A DNA stretch of 64,000 bases from Paenibacillus helianthi (GCF_001909055.1 NZ_LVWI01000032.1:1-64000), one strand, 5' to 3'. Shown: positions 8,814-17,570, counted from the first letter of the stretch. Numbers and translations are program-made. Notes: generated by a model from the letters alone, not told the origin.

Positions 8814-10310
8814 TTATTTGTTGTTCGCAGCTTTCCAAGCGTCGATTTGGGTTTGTGCTTCTGCGATGATTTTATCGAGTCCGGCAGCTTTGAATTTCTC
8901 AATCGCTTTTGGCAGATATTCGTCAGGATCTACGGTTCCTGTCATCAGCGGAGCCCAGAATTCTTCCTTCACGTTCTGCACAGCGGCGATTTCACTCGTT
9001 ACCTTGGAGGTATCAAAGTTGAAGCCGAGCAACGGAGCATTGATCCCTGCTTCATTAAACTTTTTGAACTGCTCCCACTTGTCCGCAGGATCGCCTTCGT
9101 TCAGGTAGTTGATCATGATATTGCCCAGAGAGAAGGACGGCATATCATAGTTTTTCGCTTCCGGCAGATTCTTGATGGTGTTATCATTGATTTTCTCGTA
9201 ATGCACGCCTTCAATACCCGAGTCGACCAGGTTGCGCAGATAAGGATCGGTGTTCAGCAGGTTCAGGAATTCCATGGCTTTCTCCGGATGCTCGGAGTTG
9301 GCGGAAATGGCCTGCATCGAACCCATAACGGACCAGTTATAAATGTAGGATTCGCCCGCAGGGGTTGAAACTACAGGGTAGCCGTAGCTGGCCGTCCACA
9401 GATTGTCAGCCATAGGCTGTGTAGTGGCGCGGTCCATGAACCATTTGCCGGCTTTGTAGAGATCATCCACGGAGGAGGTTGTCGCTACTTCAGATGATAC
9501 GTAACCTGCCTTGTAATATTTGTGTACGGTTTCAAGACTGGATTTCAGCTCTGGACTTTCCAGAATGTTGACGATTTTATAGTCCTTTGTATTCAGATAC
9601 ACGGCCATCGGCATTTTTTCGATAATGTAGTCGAAAGGCAGCACCGGCATGTAGTCCTTCACCATTGCATATGGTGTGACGCCTGGTTCGTTTTCCTTAA
9701 TGGTTTTGAGCATAGGTTCAATGCTGTCCAGTGTGGTTGCTTTGCTAATGTCCAGCTTATACTTGTCCACAAGCTCTTTGTTGAAGCGCCACACTTCCTG
9801 TGCCGGAAGCTCTTTGTTGGCAGGAATCGCATAGTTGTGTCCGTCTACCTTCGAGCCTTCCAGGAATGCCGGGTCGATGGCAGTCTTGATGTCTTTGCCG
9901 TACTTATCAATCAGGCTGTCCAGTTCCATGAATGCGCCTTTGCGGGCATTCTGCACATAATCCAGGGCCCATGAACTGGTAAACATAATATCCATAGGTT
10001 CACCGGAGGCTACCTTAACCTGCATTTTTTGTGAATAGTCGCCGTAATCAAGCATATTGATTTTCAGGGTTGCGTTAATTTTCTCTTTGGTGTATTTGTT
10101 GATTTCAGCCACAACCATGTCCAGGTCCTTCTGCGGCGCACCGATAGTGTACCAGATCAGCTCTACCGGCTTCTCCGAGTTGCCTTTTGATCCCGAAGCC
10201 GAATCATTGGAACTTGCATTGTTCGAACCACCGCCGCATGCGCTAAGCAGCACCGAGACTGCCATCATCGATGTCAGTAATAGGGACAACCGTTTGCTTT
10301 TCTTGCTCAT
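8814..10310 (-). CDS. Extracellular solute-binding lipoprotein (sugar importer)
   Basis: First gene of the mannoside transport/degradation operon; 498 residues. The N-terminus is a lipoprotein signal peptide with lipobox LSAC at about residues 22-25, then a Ser/Asn/Gly-rich spacer, so the protein is anchored on the outer face of the membrane. The body matches the large binding proteins (DUF3502-type) that partner with LplB/YtcP permeases. An RBS-like GGGGAGG stands upstream of ATG 10310. A CcpA-like cre site lies about 100 bp upstream. The ligand is inferred from neighbours (GH38, GH125, GH3) to be a mannose-containing oligosaccharide. Confidence 0.9.
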   Translation of the reverse strand: MSKKSKRLSLLLTSMMAVSVLLSACGGGSNNASSNDSASGSKGNSEKPVELIWYTIGAPQKDLDMVVAEINKYTKEKINATLKINMLDYGDYSQKMQVKVASGEPMDIMFTSSWALDYVQNARKGAFMELDSLIDKYGKDIKTAIDPAFLEGSKVDGHNYAIPANKELPAQEVWRFNKELVDKYKLDISKATTLDSIEPMLKTIKENEPGVTPYAMVKDYMPVLPFDYIIEKMPMAVYLNTKDYKIVNILESPELKSSLETVHKYYKAGYVSSEVATTSSVDDLYKAGKWFMDRATTQPMADNLWTASYGYPVVSTPAGESYIYNWSVMGSMQAISANSEHPEKAMEFLNLLNTDPYLRNLVDSGIEGVHYEKINDNTIKNLPEAKNYDMPSFSLGNIMINYLNEGDPADKWEQFKKFNEAGINAPLLGFNFDTSKVTSEIAAVQNVKEEFWAPLMTGTVDPDEYLPKAIEKFKAAGLDKIIAEAQTQIDAWKAANNK

Positions 10311-10406
10311 TCTTTATAACCTCCCCTTTATTCACCTCAAAACTGCAGGACATGTGAAGGTCTGTTCGGCCTTTGTCCCTTCAAGGATTACCTTAACTTT
10401 AGTTGA

Positions 10407-10420
10407 TGTAAGCATTTTCA
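10407..10420 (+). promoter_or_regulatory. Candidate CcpA (cre) site upstream of the binding-protein gene
   Basis: TGTAAGCATTTTCA matches the consensus TGWAANCGNTNWCA at 13 of 14 positions. It lies 97-110 bp ahead of the solute-binding protein start, in the right place for carbon catabolite repression of the mannoside operon. Confidence 0.5.
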
Positions 10421-10462
10421 GACAGAAGCTAAACTAAATAAATCATGTAGAAAATAAAGAAA

Positions 10463-10497
10463 AGAACTTGCCCGGCAGACAGCCGTTACACAAGTCC
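10463..10497 (-). terminator. Terminator after the response-regulator gene
   Basis: On the minus strand GGACTTG and CAAGTTC pair (7 bp, one G-U) with an inner CGGC/GCCG pairing, followed by TTTTCTTTATTTT. It overlaps the last codons of the regulator gene and separates it from the binding-protein promoter. Confidence 0.55.
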
Positions 10498-12012
10498 TTT
10501 ATATTCGGTGGGGGAAATCCCCACATATTTTTTGAATTGCTTATAGAAATAACCGGTCTCCCAGTAGCCGACATTCCTGGCAATCTCATGCACCTTGGAC
10601 GAGGTTCCCCGCAGCTGCTCCTTGGCCTTCTCAATCCGGTAGCGGTTGATATATTCAGTGAACGTATCCCCTACCTCTTTGCTGAACAGCTGTCCCAGGT
10701 AGACCGGGTGGATGTTGAACTGTGCCCCGAGTGTCTTCAGCGAAACATCCTCAGCGTAGGATTCATGGATAAAATTAAGCACCTGCTGCACGACCGGACT
10801 CTTCACATCACGGATCAACAAGTCAATCGTAAGCGACGCCGCTTCTTTCAGAATCTGAATCCATTCATGAATGGATGTCGTTTCGCGGAGTCTGCGGAAG
10901 CCCTCCTGGTATAGCTCAGGTTCTTCGCAATGTCTGATTTCCTTCAATTGCATTTTGAAGCGGATCAGCCATTCCATGGAGAAATCATGGAGAACCTCGG
11001 GAGTTACGCCTTCCATATGCCGCAGCTGCTCGAACCGCTCATCAATCCGCTGCAGCAGCGCTTCCTTGTCCTTAGCCAGAATCAGCTTCTGCACCTGCTC
11101 CCAGTTCTGCGTGACCTCCCGCCCGTCCGCCTCGCTGCGGCTGGCTATCTCCTCATAGCGGATCACTGTCCGTTCCGGGAACAGAATGAAATATTCCCGC
11201 GCTTTCTTCGCTTGCTCATAGCTCTGTGCCGCCCCTCCCTCTGTCTCCACGACACTGCCCATCGAGAAGCAAAGCGGCTGATAGGAGGACAGCCTCTTCA
11301 CCAGGCGCTCATGGCAGCGTTCGACCTCTTCCTTCCCGCGCTGGTATTCGCTTAAGCCATGCAGAAGCACGGCATCTCCATCCATATCCTGAAAAAGAAT
11401 AGTGGAGCTGCTGTCCCCAAGGGCATTCGCAACCGCCTTCAAGAATTCAGCATTGCCGGCCCCCCTGCCCGGCCGCAGCAGGGCAGCCAGTAATAGCGGC
11501 TTGTCCAGCTGGATGCCCAGCAGTTCCGACCGCTCACGGAATTCATTCACTCCAATCTGTTCCCGGAGCCAGCGGTGCATAATATTATCTCTTAATATAG
11601 AGATGCTCTGCGCGTTCAGTTCATCTTCAACTCTGCTCATATGAAGCTTCTCCACGGTATTGCTAAGTGTAGCCTTGAACTCCTCGAGATTAATCGGCTT
11701 CAGCAGATAATTCTCAATGCCGAGCGTCATCCCTTCCTTCAGATACCCGAACTCATCATACCCGCTGAGAATAATGACCTTCAGCCCCGGCTGGAGGCTG
11801 CGGACAGCACGGATCAGATCTAGACCGTTCATCAGAGGCATGGAAATATCGGTAATCAGAATATCTGCTCGGAGCGACGTGAGCGCCTCCAGGGCCTCCT
11901 GGCCATTCTCCGCCCGGCCGACAATCTCCATTCCCATCCCTGCCCAATCGACAATATCATACAGCCCTTCAATAATAAAAGGCTCATCGTCCACGATAAA
12001 TACCTTATACAT
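10486..12012 (-). CDS. YesN-like response regulator with AraC DNA-binding domain
   Basis: 508-residue response regulator. Residues 1-120 form a receiver domain (VDDEPFIIEG, phospho-acceptor Asp in ADILITDISMP at about residue 55, KPI near 107). A long middle region follows, then a C-terminal AraC/XylS pair of helix-turn-helix motifs (SLKTLGAQFNIHPVYLGQLF and GYWETGYFYKQFKKYVG). GAGGAG lies 7 bases before ATG 12012. The start overlaps the end of the sensor kinase gene by 8 bp, so the two are coupled. It most likely activates the adjacent sugar-binding-protein operon in response to extracellular sugar (inference from gene order typical of Paenibacillus). Confidence 0.93.
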   Translation of the reverse strand: MYKVFIVDDEPFIIEGLYDIVDWAGMGMEIVGRAENGQEALEALTSLRADILITDISMPLMNGLDLIRAVRSLQPGLKVIILSGYDEFGYLKEGMTLGIENYLLKPINLEEFKATLSNTVEKLHMSRVEDELNAQSISILRDNIMHRWLREQIGVNEFRERSELLGIQLDKPLLLAALLRPGRGAGNAEFLKAVANALGDSSSTILFQDMDGDAVLLHGLSEYQRGKEEVERCHERLVKRLSSYQPLCFSMGSVVETEGGAAQSYEQAKKAREYFILFPERTVIRYEEIASRSEADGREVTQNWEQVQKLILAKDKEALLQRIDERFEQLRHMEGVTPEVLHDFSMEWLIRFKMQLKEIRHCEEPELYQEGFRRLRETTSIHEWIQILKEAASLTIDLLIRDVKSPVVQQVLNFIHESYAEDVSLKTLGAQFNIHPVYLGQLFSKEVGDTFTEYINRYRIEKAKEQLRGTSSKVHEIARNVGYWETGYFYKQFKKYVGISPTEYKGLV

Positions 12013-13831
12013 AGGTTGGCTCCTCCTCTCCCAGATCAGGAAAACATAAGGTCACGGTGGTCCCCTGGCCTTCTTCGCTCGCTACGGCTAAGCCGTGCGG
12101 TTCTCCATACAGCAGTTGCATCCGTTCATGAATGCTCCGTAGCCCGAAGGACTGCGAAGAGCTGTCCGGATCCAGGAGATCCTTCTGAATCTGCGCAAGC
12201 CGTTCCTGCTTAATGCCACGTCCGTTATCGTTGACCACAGCGCGGAGAATCCCGCCTTCCTTGACCAGATCAACCCGGATATGGTTATCGCTGCGGTCTG
12301 TCCGCATCCCGTGAAGGATATAATTCTCAACGACGGGCTGCAGGGACATCTTCAGCACGACCCGCCCCTCTAGCTCCTTGGGGCAATGGAGCTCATAGGA
12401 GAATTTGTCCTTATACCGGATGCGGAACAGCTCCAGATACAGCCGGCAGGCTTCCAGTTCATCCTTCAGGGTATGCTTCGCCTTGGGGTGGACATAGCTT
12501 TTGAACAGAACAGACAGGCTGTAGATCATCTCTCCAACATCTGCAGCACCCTGTGAAATGGCGCGCATGCGGATGACTTCCAGGGTGTTATAGAGAAAAT
12601 GCGGATTGACCCTTGCTTCCAGCGCAGCGATCTCGCTGTGCTTCTGCTTAATCTCCGCCTTGAACACCCGGTCGATGTACAGATTCAGCTCGTCCAGCAT
12701 ATCATTGAAGCTTTTGGAGATCTGGCCCAGCTCGTCCTCCTTCACATCGGTGATGCGGGCATCAAGGTCCCCATTCTTCACCTTACGGGTAAAGCGGATA
12801 ATGTTATGCGCCCGGGTGGCAAAATTGCTGATAAACAGCGAAGGTGTGATCACCGCAAACAGAATACAGATCAGGCAAATGGTAATAATCATGTTGCGCA
12901 GACCGCTGTAAGTCGCTGCAAGCTCCCCCTCCGGCACCACACTGAGTACAGTGAATCCGCCCTGGGTATGCGTCAGCTTCGTAATCAGCATGCCGTTCAC
13001 TTCCTCACCGTCGGCATAGATCGCTTCAATCTGCTCAGGATAAGGATATTTCTTACCGTAGAATGTCCCTGAGCTGTCAAACAATACATCATTGTCTGCC
13101 GACAGCACGATAATATCGCCTTTGAAATCATCCTTGTAGTCACCCATGCTCGCCCAGATATGGTCCGCATCATAGAACACCAGCAGCTGTCCGATATTCC
13201 GCAGCGACTGCTTGTCATTAATCGGCACACGGATGGAGAACATGGGGGAATCTGCGAGGGATATCGTTTTGCGGACCCAGATATTCGGCGTCGTTACACT
13301 GCTGGCTTCCTCCAGATATAAAGCATCCGGCACAAACGAATGGGCCGCATTGGTAGAGATAATATTGAAGTTCTCCTGTTCATTGAATACATACAGCTGC
13401 TGTTTGGCAGAGCTGTAGAGCAGCAGACTGCGGATATCCGGATCATCTTCCATCTGGTTGCGGAAAAACTGCACACTGTCTGTGGTGGTGTTGCTCTCTT
13501 TAAGATAACGTTCAAGCCTGTAGGTGACATAATCTTGATAGGGATGCTCCAGCAAGTAGGATGTATTGGCCGTAAGCTCACTGTCCCGGTATACATCGCG
13601 CATCATCGTCTGCACGGCATCGTATTTATGCTGCATATAGTTGTTCACGCTCTCCACGGTCCGCTTCTGGATCTCCAGCTGCCTCTGTACCGCAGATTGG
13701 GACATCAGCAGGAACATCAGGTAGGAGAATGTAATCGTGGTTACCACCGCTATAATGGAGAAGATCAGGATGATCTTCATGAACAGATTATTTTTAAAAT
13801 GCTTTTTGTACCAGTTTCCGGGGAGCAGCAT
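12005..13831 (-). CDS. YesM-like sensor histidine kinase
   Basis: 609-residue membrane sensor. One hydrophobic segment lies near residues 18-40, a roughly 250-residue extracytoplasmic sensor (dCache-like size) follows, then a second segment near residue 290 and a HAMP linker. The kinase core has the LytS/YesM-type phospho-His box NPHFLYNTLE and the ATP-lid motif NDNGRGI. ATG 13831 (MLLPGNWYKK) follows AGGAGGGAG; the longer open frame to 13885 has no RBS. Forms a two-component system with the overlapping AraC-type regulator for the sugar locus. Confidence 0.93.
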   Translation of the reverse strand: MLLPGNWYKKHFKNNLFMKIILIFSIIAVVTTITFSYLMFLLMSQSAVQRQLEIQKRTVESVNNYMQHKYDAVQTMMRDVYRDSELTANTSYLLEHPYQDYVTYRLERYLKESNTTTDSVQFFRNQMEDDPDIRSLLLYSSAKQQLYVFNEQENFNIISTNAAHSFVPDALYLEEASSVTTPNIWVRKTISLADSPMFSIRVPINDKQSLRNIGQLLVFYDADHIWASMGDYKDDFKGDIIVLSADNDVLFDSSGTFYGKKYPYPEQIEAIYADGEEVNGMLITKLTHTQGGFTVLSVVPEGELAATYSGLRNMIITICLICILFAVITPSLFISNFATRAHNIIRFTRKVKNGDLDARITDVKEDELGQISKSFNDMLDELNLYIDRVFKAEIKQKHSEIAALEARVNPHFLYNTLEVIRMRAISQGAADVGEMIYSLSVLFKSYVHPKAKHTLKDELEACRLYLELFRIRYKDKFSYELHCPKELEGRVVLKMSLQPVVENYILHGMRTDRSDNHIRVDLVKEGGILRAVVNDNGRGIKQERLAQIQKDLLDPDSSSQSFGLRSIHERMQLLYGEPHGLAVASEEGQGTTVTLCFPDLGEEEPTYV

Positions 13832-14248
13832 GATGTCTCTCTCCCTCCTATTCACACAGGTTGATTGCCACATTATATCACGCAAGAGGAAACGGCTGGG
13901 CTATTCTTGTAAAAGGAAGGCATCTGTTTCCTAACAAATAGTACGATTATTAAGGACTTGTGAACCTGTACATTCCTATGATTGCCAAAAGGTTGCCTTA
14001 TCAAAAAAACAGCCCGTTCCGAGCTTCGGCTGTGAGACAAATCGCAGTTGATTCAGGCATCGGCCGGCCTGGGGCATTCATCTTTCTATTTCAACAATAA
14101 GGTAAGGCCCGGTGTGTAAACAGGGTAAATTCTAAAGGTTTACTATACAAATTAAAGGTTAGCGTTTTCATATACGACAGGATGCAGGCAACCGGCCACA
14201 GCCTACTTGTGAACACTCTCAAGGAGCTACCCGCACATTATTTTAGCA
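13832..14248. other. Intergenic region ahead of yesM-like gene
   Basis: About 420 bp without a supportable gene. It should contain the promoter of the two-component operon. On the minus strand TGAAAACGCTAACC (14157-14170) matches the cre consensus at 13 of 14 positions, and TATAGT shortly downstream could serve as a -10 with a weak -35. I see no RNA gene here. Confidence 0.4.
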
Positions 14249-14292
14249 GTAAAGAAGCGCCAGATGAGCTGCTCTGCTCTTCCGGCGCTTCC
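14249..14292 (-). terminator. Terminator of the rsr gene
   Basis: Minus-strand GAAGCGCC pairs with GGCGCTTC (8 bp) around a 22-base loop and is followed by TTTACTGCT. It begins just after the rsr stop codon. Confidence 0.7.
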
Positions 14293-14301
14293 CCTTTTAC
14301 C

Positions 14302-15795
14302 CTATATCTCCATCGCCGCTAACTGCTTCGTCATCGAACTGTATCCTTGCACCGACTGGGCAATATAGGACAATACAGTGTCGCTCCAGCCGTAAACATA
14401 GTAGGTCTGCTCATCCTGCTCAGGCACCATTGCATGACGGTAAGGTGCGATATCGACAATAAATGCTTTAACATCGGGATTCACCTTCTTGCGGTACAGC
14501 TTGAGCTGTTGATAGAATGGGCTGCCGCTGTTCTGCTGCTCATCGGTGATGATGATCACCTGGTCCACCTTGATGTGCTGCTCCAGGAGCTTGCGGACCG
14601 GTGCGCCGGTATCGGTTCCACCCCGGGCCTGTATCCGTTCCGCCTGGCCCAGGATGCTGTCCCGGCGGGAAGGCTTCGCATCGGCCACTTCGGTATCGAA
14701 GAGCCAGAACAACGACTTTCCTTGAGTCTTCTTATACAAAGCCAAAGCAAATATGGAACCGGTCTCCAGATAGTCACCCTGCATCGAACCGGAAATATCG
14801 AGAAAAATTGCAGTCCGGCCCTCCATATCCGGCAGGTTGTCAAACGTCAGGTCCACCGCTTCTCTCAGCGCATCCCGAAGCTCAGGCTGCTGCACCTGCC
14901 GGAACGCTGTCGCGAAACGGAAAGGCAATATCCGCGCTTTGCGCAGCCCCTGTCGATCCACTAACCGGTTCACTACATAATCCAGATTCCGCTGATCGTC
15001 GAGGACGCCGCTCCGCTGGAGCGTATTCAAATGGCGGAGCAGGGCGAACGTAGGCATCTGATACAGGATCGCCTTCCAGACTTCCCGGGAAGGCTGGATC
15101 GCTCCTGTTACGGCTGAGTATGGAAGCTTGCCCCGCTCGATCCACTCGATCTGCTCCTCCGCGGTCACGGCCTGCTTCAGCTTCTCCATCGCCTCCACCT
15201 GTGGCAGTAGCATCAGATTGGCCTCCTGGCCGCGTAAATAACGGAACAAGGCCTGCTGCTTGAGATCCGTCGGCTTCGGATGAGCTGTGGCAATGGCGTC
15301 GCCAAGGCTGTAGCCACGGCCTCGGCCATTATATTTCAGCGCCCAGTACTCGCTGATTCCCGACAGGAACAGATTGACCTGGCGCTTCACCGCCCGGCCG
15401 CCCTCCCCACGTCCCAGCCCCTGCAGGATCGTCAAGAAATCGGACAGGTCAGACGGGATTTGCACAACCTTCATGAAGACTTTGGCGAACAGATCCGGAC
15501 GGGTACCGGATAGTACAGCCAGCCCAAACAGCGGCTGCAGTCTCATGAACCCCTCCCCCCTGGCATAGACCAGCGCTTTTGCCATAAATTCCGGCTGTTC
15601 AAGAGCCATTTGCTGATGCAGCTCCGCCGCATGATCTAAAAGCTCCTGCTGGTCCGCATAAAACGTATTATGCATTGTATTCGTCAAAAGCATCTGCAGA
15701 TACTGCTCTTCCACAGGACGCGTATAAGCGGGATACCCTTCCTTGTTCAGGGCATGTGGCTTCATGGAGCCAAACAGTTTCGAAGCAAAGCTCAT
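14302..15795 (-). CDS. rsr: TROVE-domain Ro60/Rsr-like RNA-binding protein
   Basis: 497-residue bacterial orthologue of Ro60: a ring-shaped protein that binds Y RNAs and the ends of misfolded or structured RNA. The N-terminal two thirds is TROVE-type helical repeat (TRPVEEQYLQMLLTNTM, GFMRLQPLFGLAVLSGTRPD, RYLRGQEANLMLLPQVEAM). The C-terminal third is a von Willebrand A fold with the MIDAS motif DISGSMQG near residue 325 and TDEQQNSGS. The start at 15795 has AGGAGG 8 bases upstream; the ATG two codons earlier is too close to that site. The 5' side holds tRNA-like and Y-RNA-like structures on the same strand, only 41 bases away, and a divergent pair of WYL regulators. No RtcB/RtcA ligase gene is nearby, unlike the proteobacterial rsr-rtcBA arrangement. 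Confidence 0.9.
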   Translation of the reverse strand: MSFASKLFGSMKPHALNKEGYPAYTRPVEEQYLQMLLTNTMHNTFYADQQELLDHAAELHQQMALEQPEFMAKALVYARGEGFMRLQPLFGLAVLSGTRPDLFAKVFMKVVQIPSDLSDFLTILQGLGRGEGGRAVKRQVNLFLSGISEYWALKYNGRGRGYSLGDAIATAHPKPTDLKQQALFRYLRGQEANLMLLPQVEAMEKLKQAVTAEEQIEWIERGKLPYSAVTGAIQPSREVWKAILYQMPTFALLRHLNTLQRSGVLDDQRNLDYVVNRLVDRQGLRKARILPFRFATAFRQVQQPELRDALREAVDLTFDNLPDMEGRTAIFLDISGSMQGDYLETGSIFALALYKKTQGKSLFWLFDTEVADAKPSRRDSILGQAERIQARGGTDTGAPVRKLLEQHIKVDQVIIITDEQQNSGSPFYQQLKLYRKKVNPDVKAFIVDIAPYRHAMVPEQDEQTYYVYGWSDTVLSYIAQSVQGYSSMTKQLAAMEI

Positions 15796-15836
15796 GTTCA
15801 TTACCTCCTAATCATCAATACCGGTGAGGAAAATGT

Positions 15837-15922
15837 GGGACAGGTGTATCTGCAGGAGTCGAACCTGCCGTATTGCCCAGGATATTTCATTGGTCACGTT
15901 GGAGTGTGAAGTAACCCGTCCC
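15837..15922 (-). ncRNA. Reduced tRNA-like / Y-RNA-like unit 2 upstream of rsr
   Basis: Read on the minus strand, GGGACGGGT (15914-15922) pairs with ACCTGTCCC (15837-15845) to close an 86-base unit. Inside are an anticodon-arm-like hairpin, TCAC/GTGA around ACTCCAAC, and a perfect T-arm, GCAGG-TTCGACT-CCTGC (15852-15868). No D arm and no acceptor hairpin are visible. The closing stem is nearly the same as that of the unit at 16083-16184. It ends 41 bases before the rsr start, so it may be a separate RNA or part of the rsr leader. Expression cannot be judged from sequence. Confidence 0.6.
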
Positions 15923-15947
15923 GGCGCCTCACCGGCTTGATGGTTTG

Positions 15948-16053
15948 CACAAAGCGAGGAATTGGGTTGAAAAGGCCGGTCAGTGCCCTGGGGGCACCGT
16001 CAATTCTATTCCCGTAACAGACGAAGGATCCCTTTCAGTCGCCTCGCTTTGTG
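15948..16053 (-). ncRNA. Long central hairpin between the tRNA-like units (candidate Ro-binding Y-RNA stem)
   Basis: CACAAAGCGAGG and CCTCGCTTTGTG form a perfect 12-bp stem enclosing about 82 bases. The loop holds a second GC-rich hairpin, GTGCCC-CCA-GGGCAC. A stem formed by the two ends with a large internal loop is the general Y-RNA shape, and Ro proteins bind that stem in known Y RNAs. That this one binds Rsr is inference from position and shape. Confidence 0.55.
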
Positions 16054-16082
16054 TACATTTTAACCTCCGAAGAAATCAAGAT

Positions 16083-16184
16083 TGGACAGGCACAGACTGC
16101 TCTACCACTGAGCTATTCCTTCATTAGAAGGAAGCTGGAGTCGAACCAGCGACAGATCGCTTAACAGGCGAAGTATCCCGTCCA
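16083..16184 (-). ncRNA. YrlA-like RNA: circularly permuted tRNA(Asn)-like unit
   Basis: On the minus strand TGGACGGG and CCTGTCCA (8 bp, one G-U) close a 102-base unit. In order inside: an anticodon arm with loop CTGTTAA (16156-16172; identical to a tRNA-Asn GUU loop), a short variable link, a T-arm GCTGG-TTCGACT-CCAGC (16134-16150), a 7-bp acceptor-like stem TTCCTTC/GAAGGAA capped by TAAT (16116-16133), TA, then a D-arm GCTC-AGTGGTA-GAGC (16099-16113). This is the full arm set of a tRNA, cut between D and anticodon arms and with the acceptor end closed, so it cannot be charged. Bacterial YrlA Y RNAs are known to mimic tRNA; the position upstream of rsr fits. Confidence 0.8.
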
Positions 16185-16247
16185 TGCCATTTGCCACCGC
16201 TGGTACAATAGAAATTAGGTGTCTACTATGTATGATCGGAGGCTGCC

Positions 16248-17570
16248 ATGGCCAAGGAAAGCTTTGATAAGGAAATTCAGTTTCTGCGGATGCTTGTATT
16301 GACCAGCGGTGCGTACAGCCGTCAGCAGTTTGCCGAACGTCTCGGCATCTCGGTTCATACCTTCGATAAAACCCTGAAGAAGCTAAAGGAAGTCGCAACC
16401 ACCCTGCAGGAACAGCCGCCGGAGGCACAAGCCCAGGGCTTCACCGATGCGCTTCGGTTCAATTACTACGAATCCGCCGACCCCCTGCTGCTGTTTCTGT
16501 TCCAGGCCAAGTCGCTCAAGGAATCAGAAAGTCTGAGAATCTCCCGGATTCTAGCTGCACTGAATGGCGGCCAGGAGCTGGCCATAAAGGATCTGCTGGA
16601 CATCTGCTGCTGCGGGCTGGACCCGGAGAATACTTTTCCCGATGAAAAGACGATCCGCGGCGACCTGAAATATTTGCAGGAGGTCGGGGCTATTGTGCGG
16701 GGAGCCGGTCCGCGTCCTTACCGTTACCGGCTGAATAATGATCTGGTCAAGCAATTGACCGGAGAGGAGCTTATGGATCTGTTCGACTTCGTGGATATTA
16801 TGGCGAATACCCAGCTGCCTTCCGTGCAGGGATATTTGCTCCGCAACAGCCTGAAAAAAGAACTGCTCCGGCAGGATGCGGAGAAACAGGCCATCGAACC
16901 CTTTTTATACAAATACCATTATTATTCCAGAATCCTGGATGAAGCCCACTTGTCCACACTTCTGGCAGCCATCAAAAGCCGCAGTAAGGTGCAGTTTCTC
17001 TACTTCTCGCCGAAAGCCGACACCAGCTATGCCGCTAAAAGCACCAATCCGCTCTTCGAGCGTGAATCCGGCGGCCGCCCGGAAACAGCACTGCCCCTCA
17101 AAATCGTCTACGATCATCAGTACGGCAGATGGTATTTGCTCACTCACAGCAAGCACATGGGCATCCGCAAGTACCGGATGGAGGGCATGACACAAATCGA
17201 GGAAGGCGAAGCCGTCACAGAGGAGCTTTTCCTGGCGGAGCAATCCGCGCTGGAGCAGCAGATCGCCACAAGCTGGCTGATCGATACCGGCCGTCCCGTT
17301 ACTGTTAGGGCTAAATTCCTAAATCCCCAGCGCAGCGGCTCTGCCCGTAATTTTGTGAAGGAGCGTGTGCTGCTGCAAGGGCAGTGGGGTGTTATAACCG
17401 AGGAAGATCTGCACTTTTTCATCTATGAAATTACCGTAAACGGCACGACCGAAATCAAGCCCTGGCTGCGCAGCTTCGGCTCAAGCTGTGAGGTGCTTGC
17501 GCCGAGGCAGCTACGGCAGGAGCTGATTGCGGAATGGAAGGAGATGCTGGACTACTATGAACCCTTTTGA
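16248..17570 (+). CDS. WYL-domain transcriptional regulator (first of pair)
   Basis: 440-residue regulator. An N-terminal winged-helix/HTH (YSRQQFAERLGISVHTFDKTLKKL, about residues 25-50) and a middle region precede a WYL-type domain at about residues 245-325 (SRSKVQFLYFSPK, HQYGRWYLLTHSKHMGIRKYRMEGM) and a C-terminal extension. GGAGG lies 5 bases before ATG 16248; TACAAT at 16204-16209 could be a -10. WYL domains sense ligands, in several cases nucleic acids. The gene diverges from the Y-RNA/rsr unit with under 70 bp between them, so control of rsr is a reasonable inference, comparable in role to RtcR in proteobacteria but unrelated in family. Confidence 0.88.
   Translation: MAKESFDKEIQFLRMLVLTSGAYSRQQFAERLGISVHTFDKTLKKLKEVATTLQEQPPEAQAQGFTDALRFNYYESADPLLLFLFQAKSLKESESLRISRILAALNGGQELAIKDLLDICCCGLDPENTFPDEKTIRGDLKYLQEVGAIVRGAGPRPYRYRLNNDLVKQLTGEELMDLFDFVDIMANTQLPSVQGYLLRNSLKKELLRQDAEKQAIEPFLYKYHYYSRILDEAHLSTLLAAIKSRSKVQFLYFSPKADTSYAAKSTNPLFERESGGRPETALPLKIVYDHQYGRWYLLTHSKHMGIRKYRMEGMTQIEEGEAVTEELFLAEQSALEQQIATSWLIDTGRPVTVRAKFLNPQRSGSARNFVKERVLLQGQWGVITEEDLHFFIYEITVNGTTEIKPWLRSFGSSCEVLAPRQLRQELIAEWKEMLDYYEPF

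Noticed and set aside
15837..16184. tmRNA (including two-piece permuted form), true tRNA genes or a group I intron
   Set aside because: No CCA-ending acceptor, no tag-peptide frame with stops, no G-U near an acceptor third pair, and the acceptor hairpin loop is only four bases, too short for processing into a charged RNA. Intron core motifs were not found.
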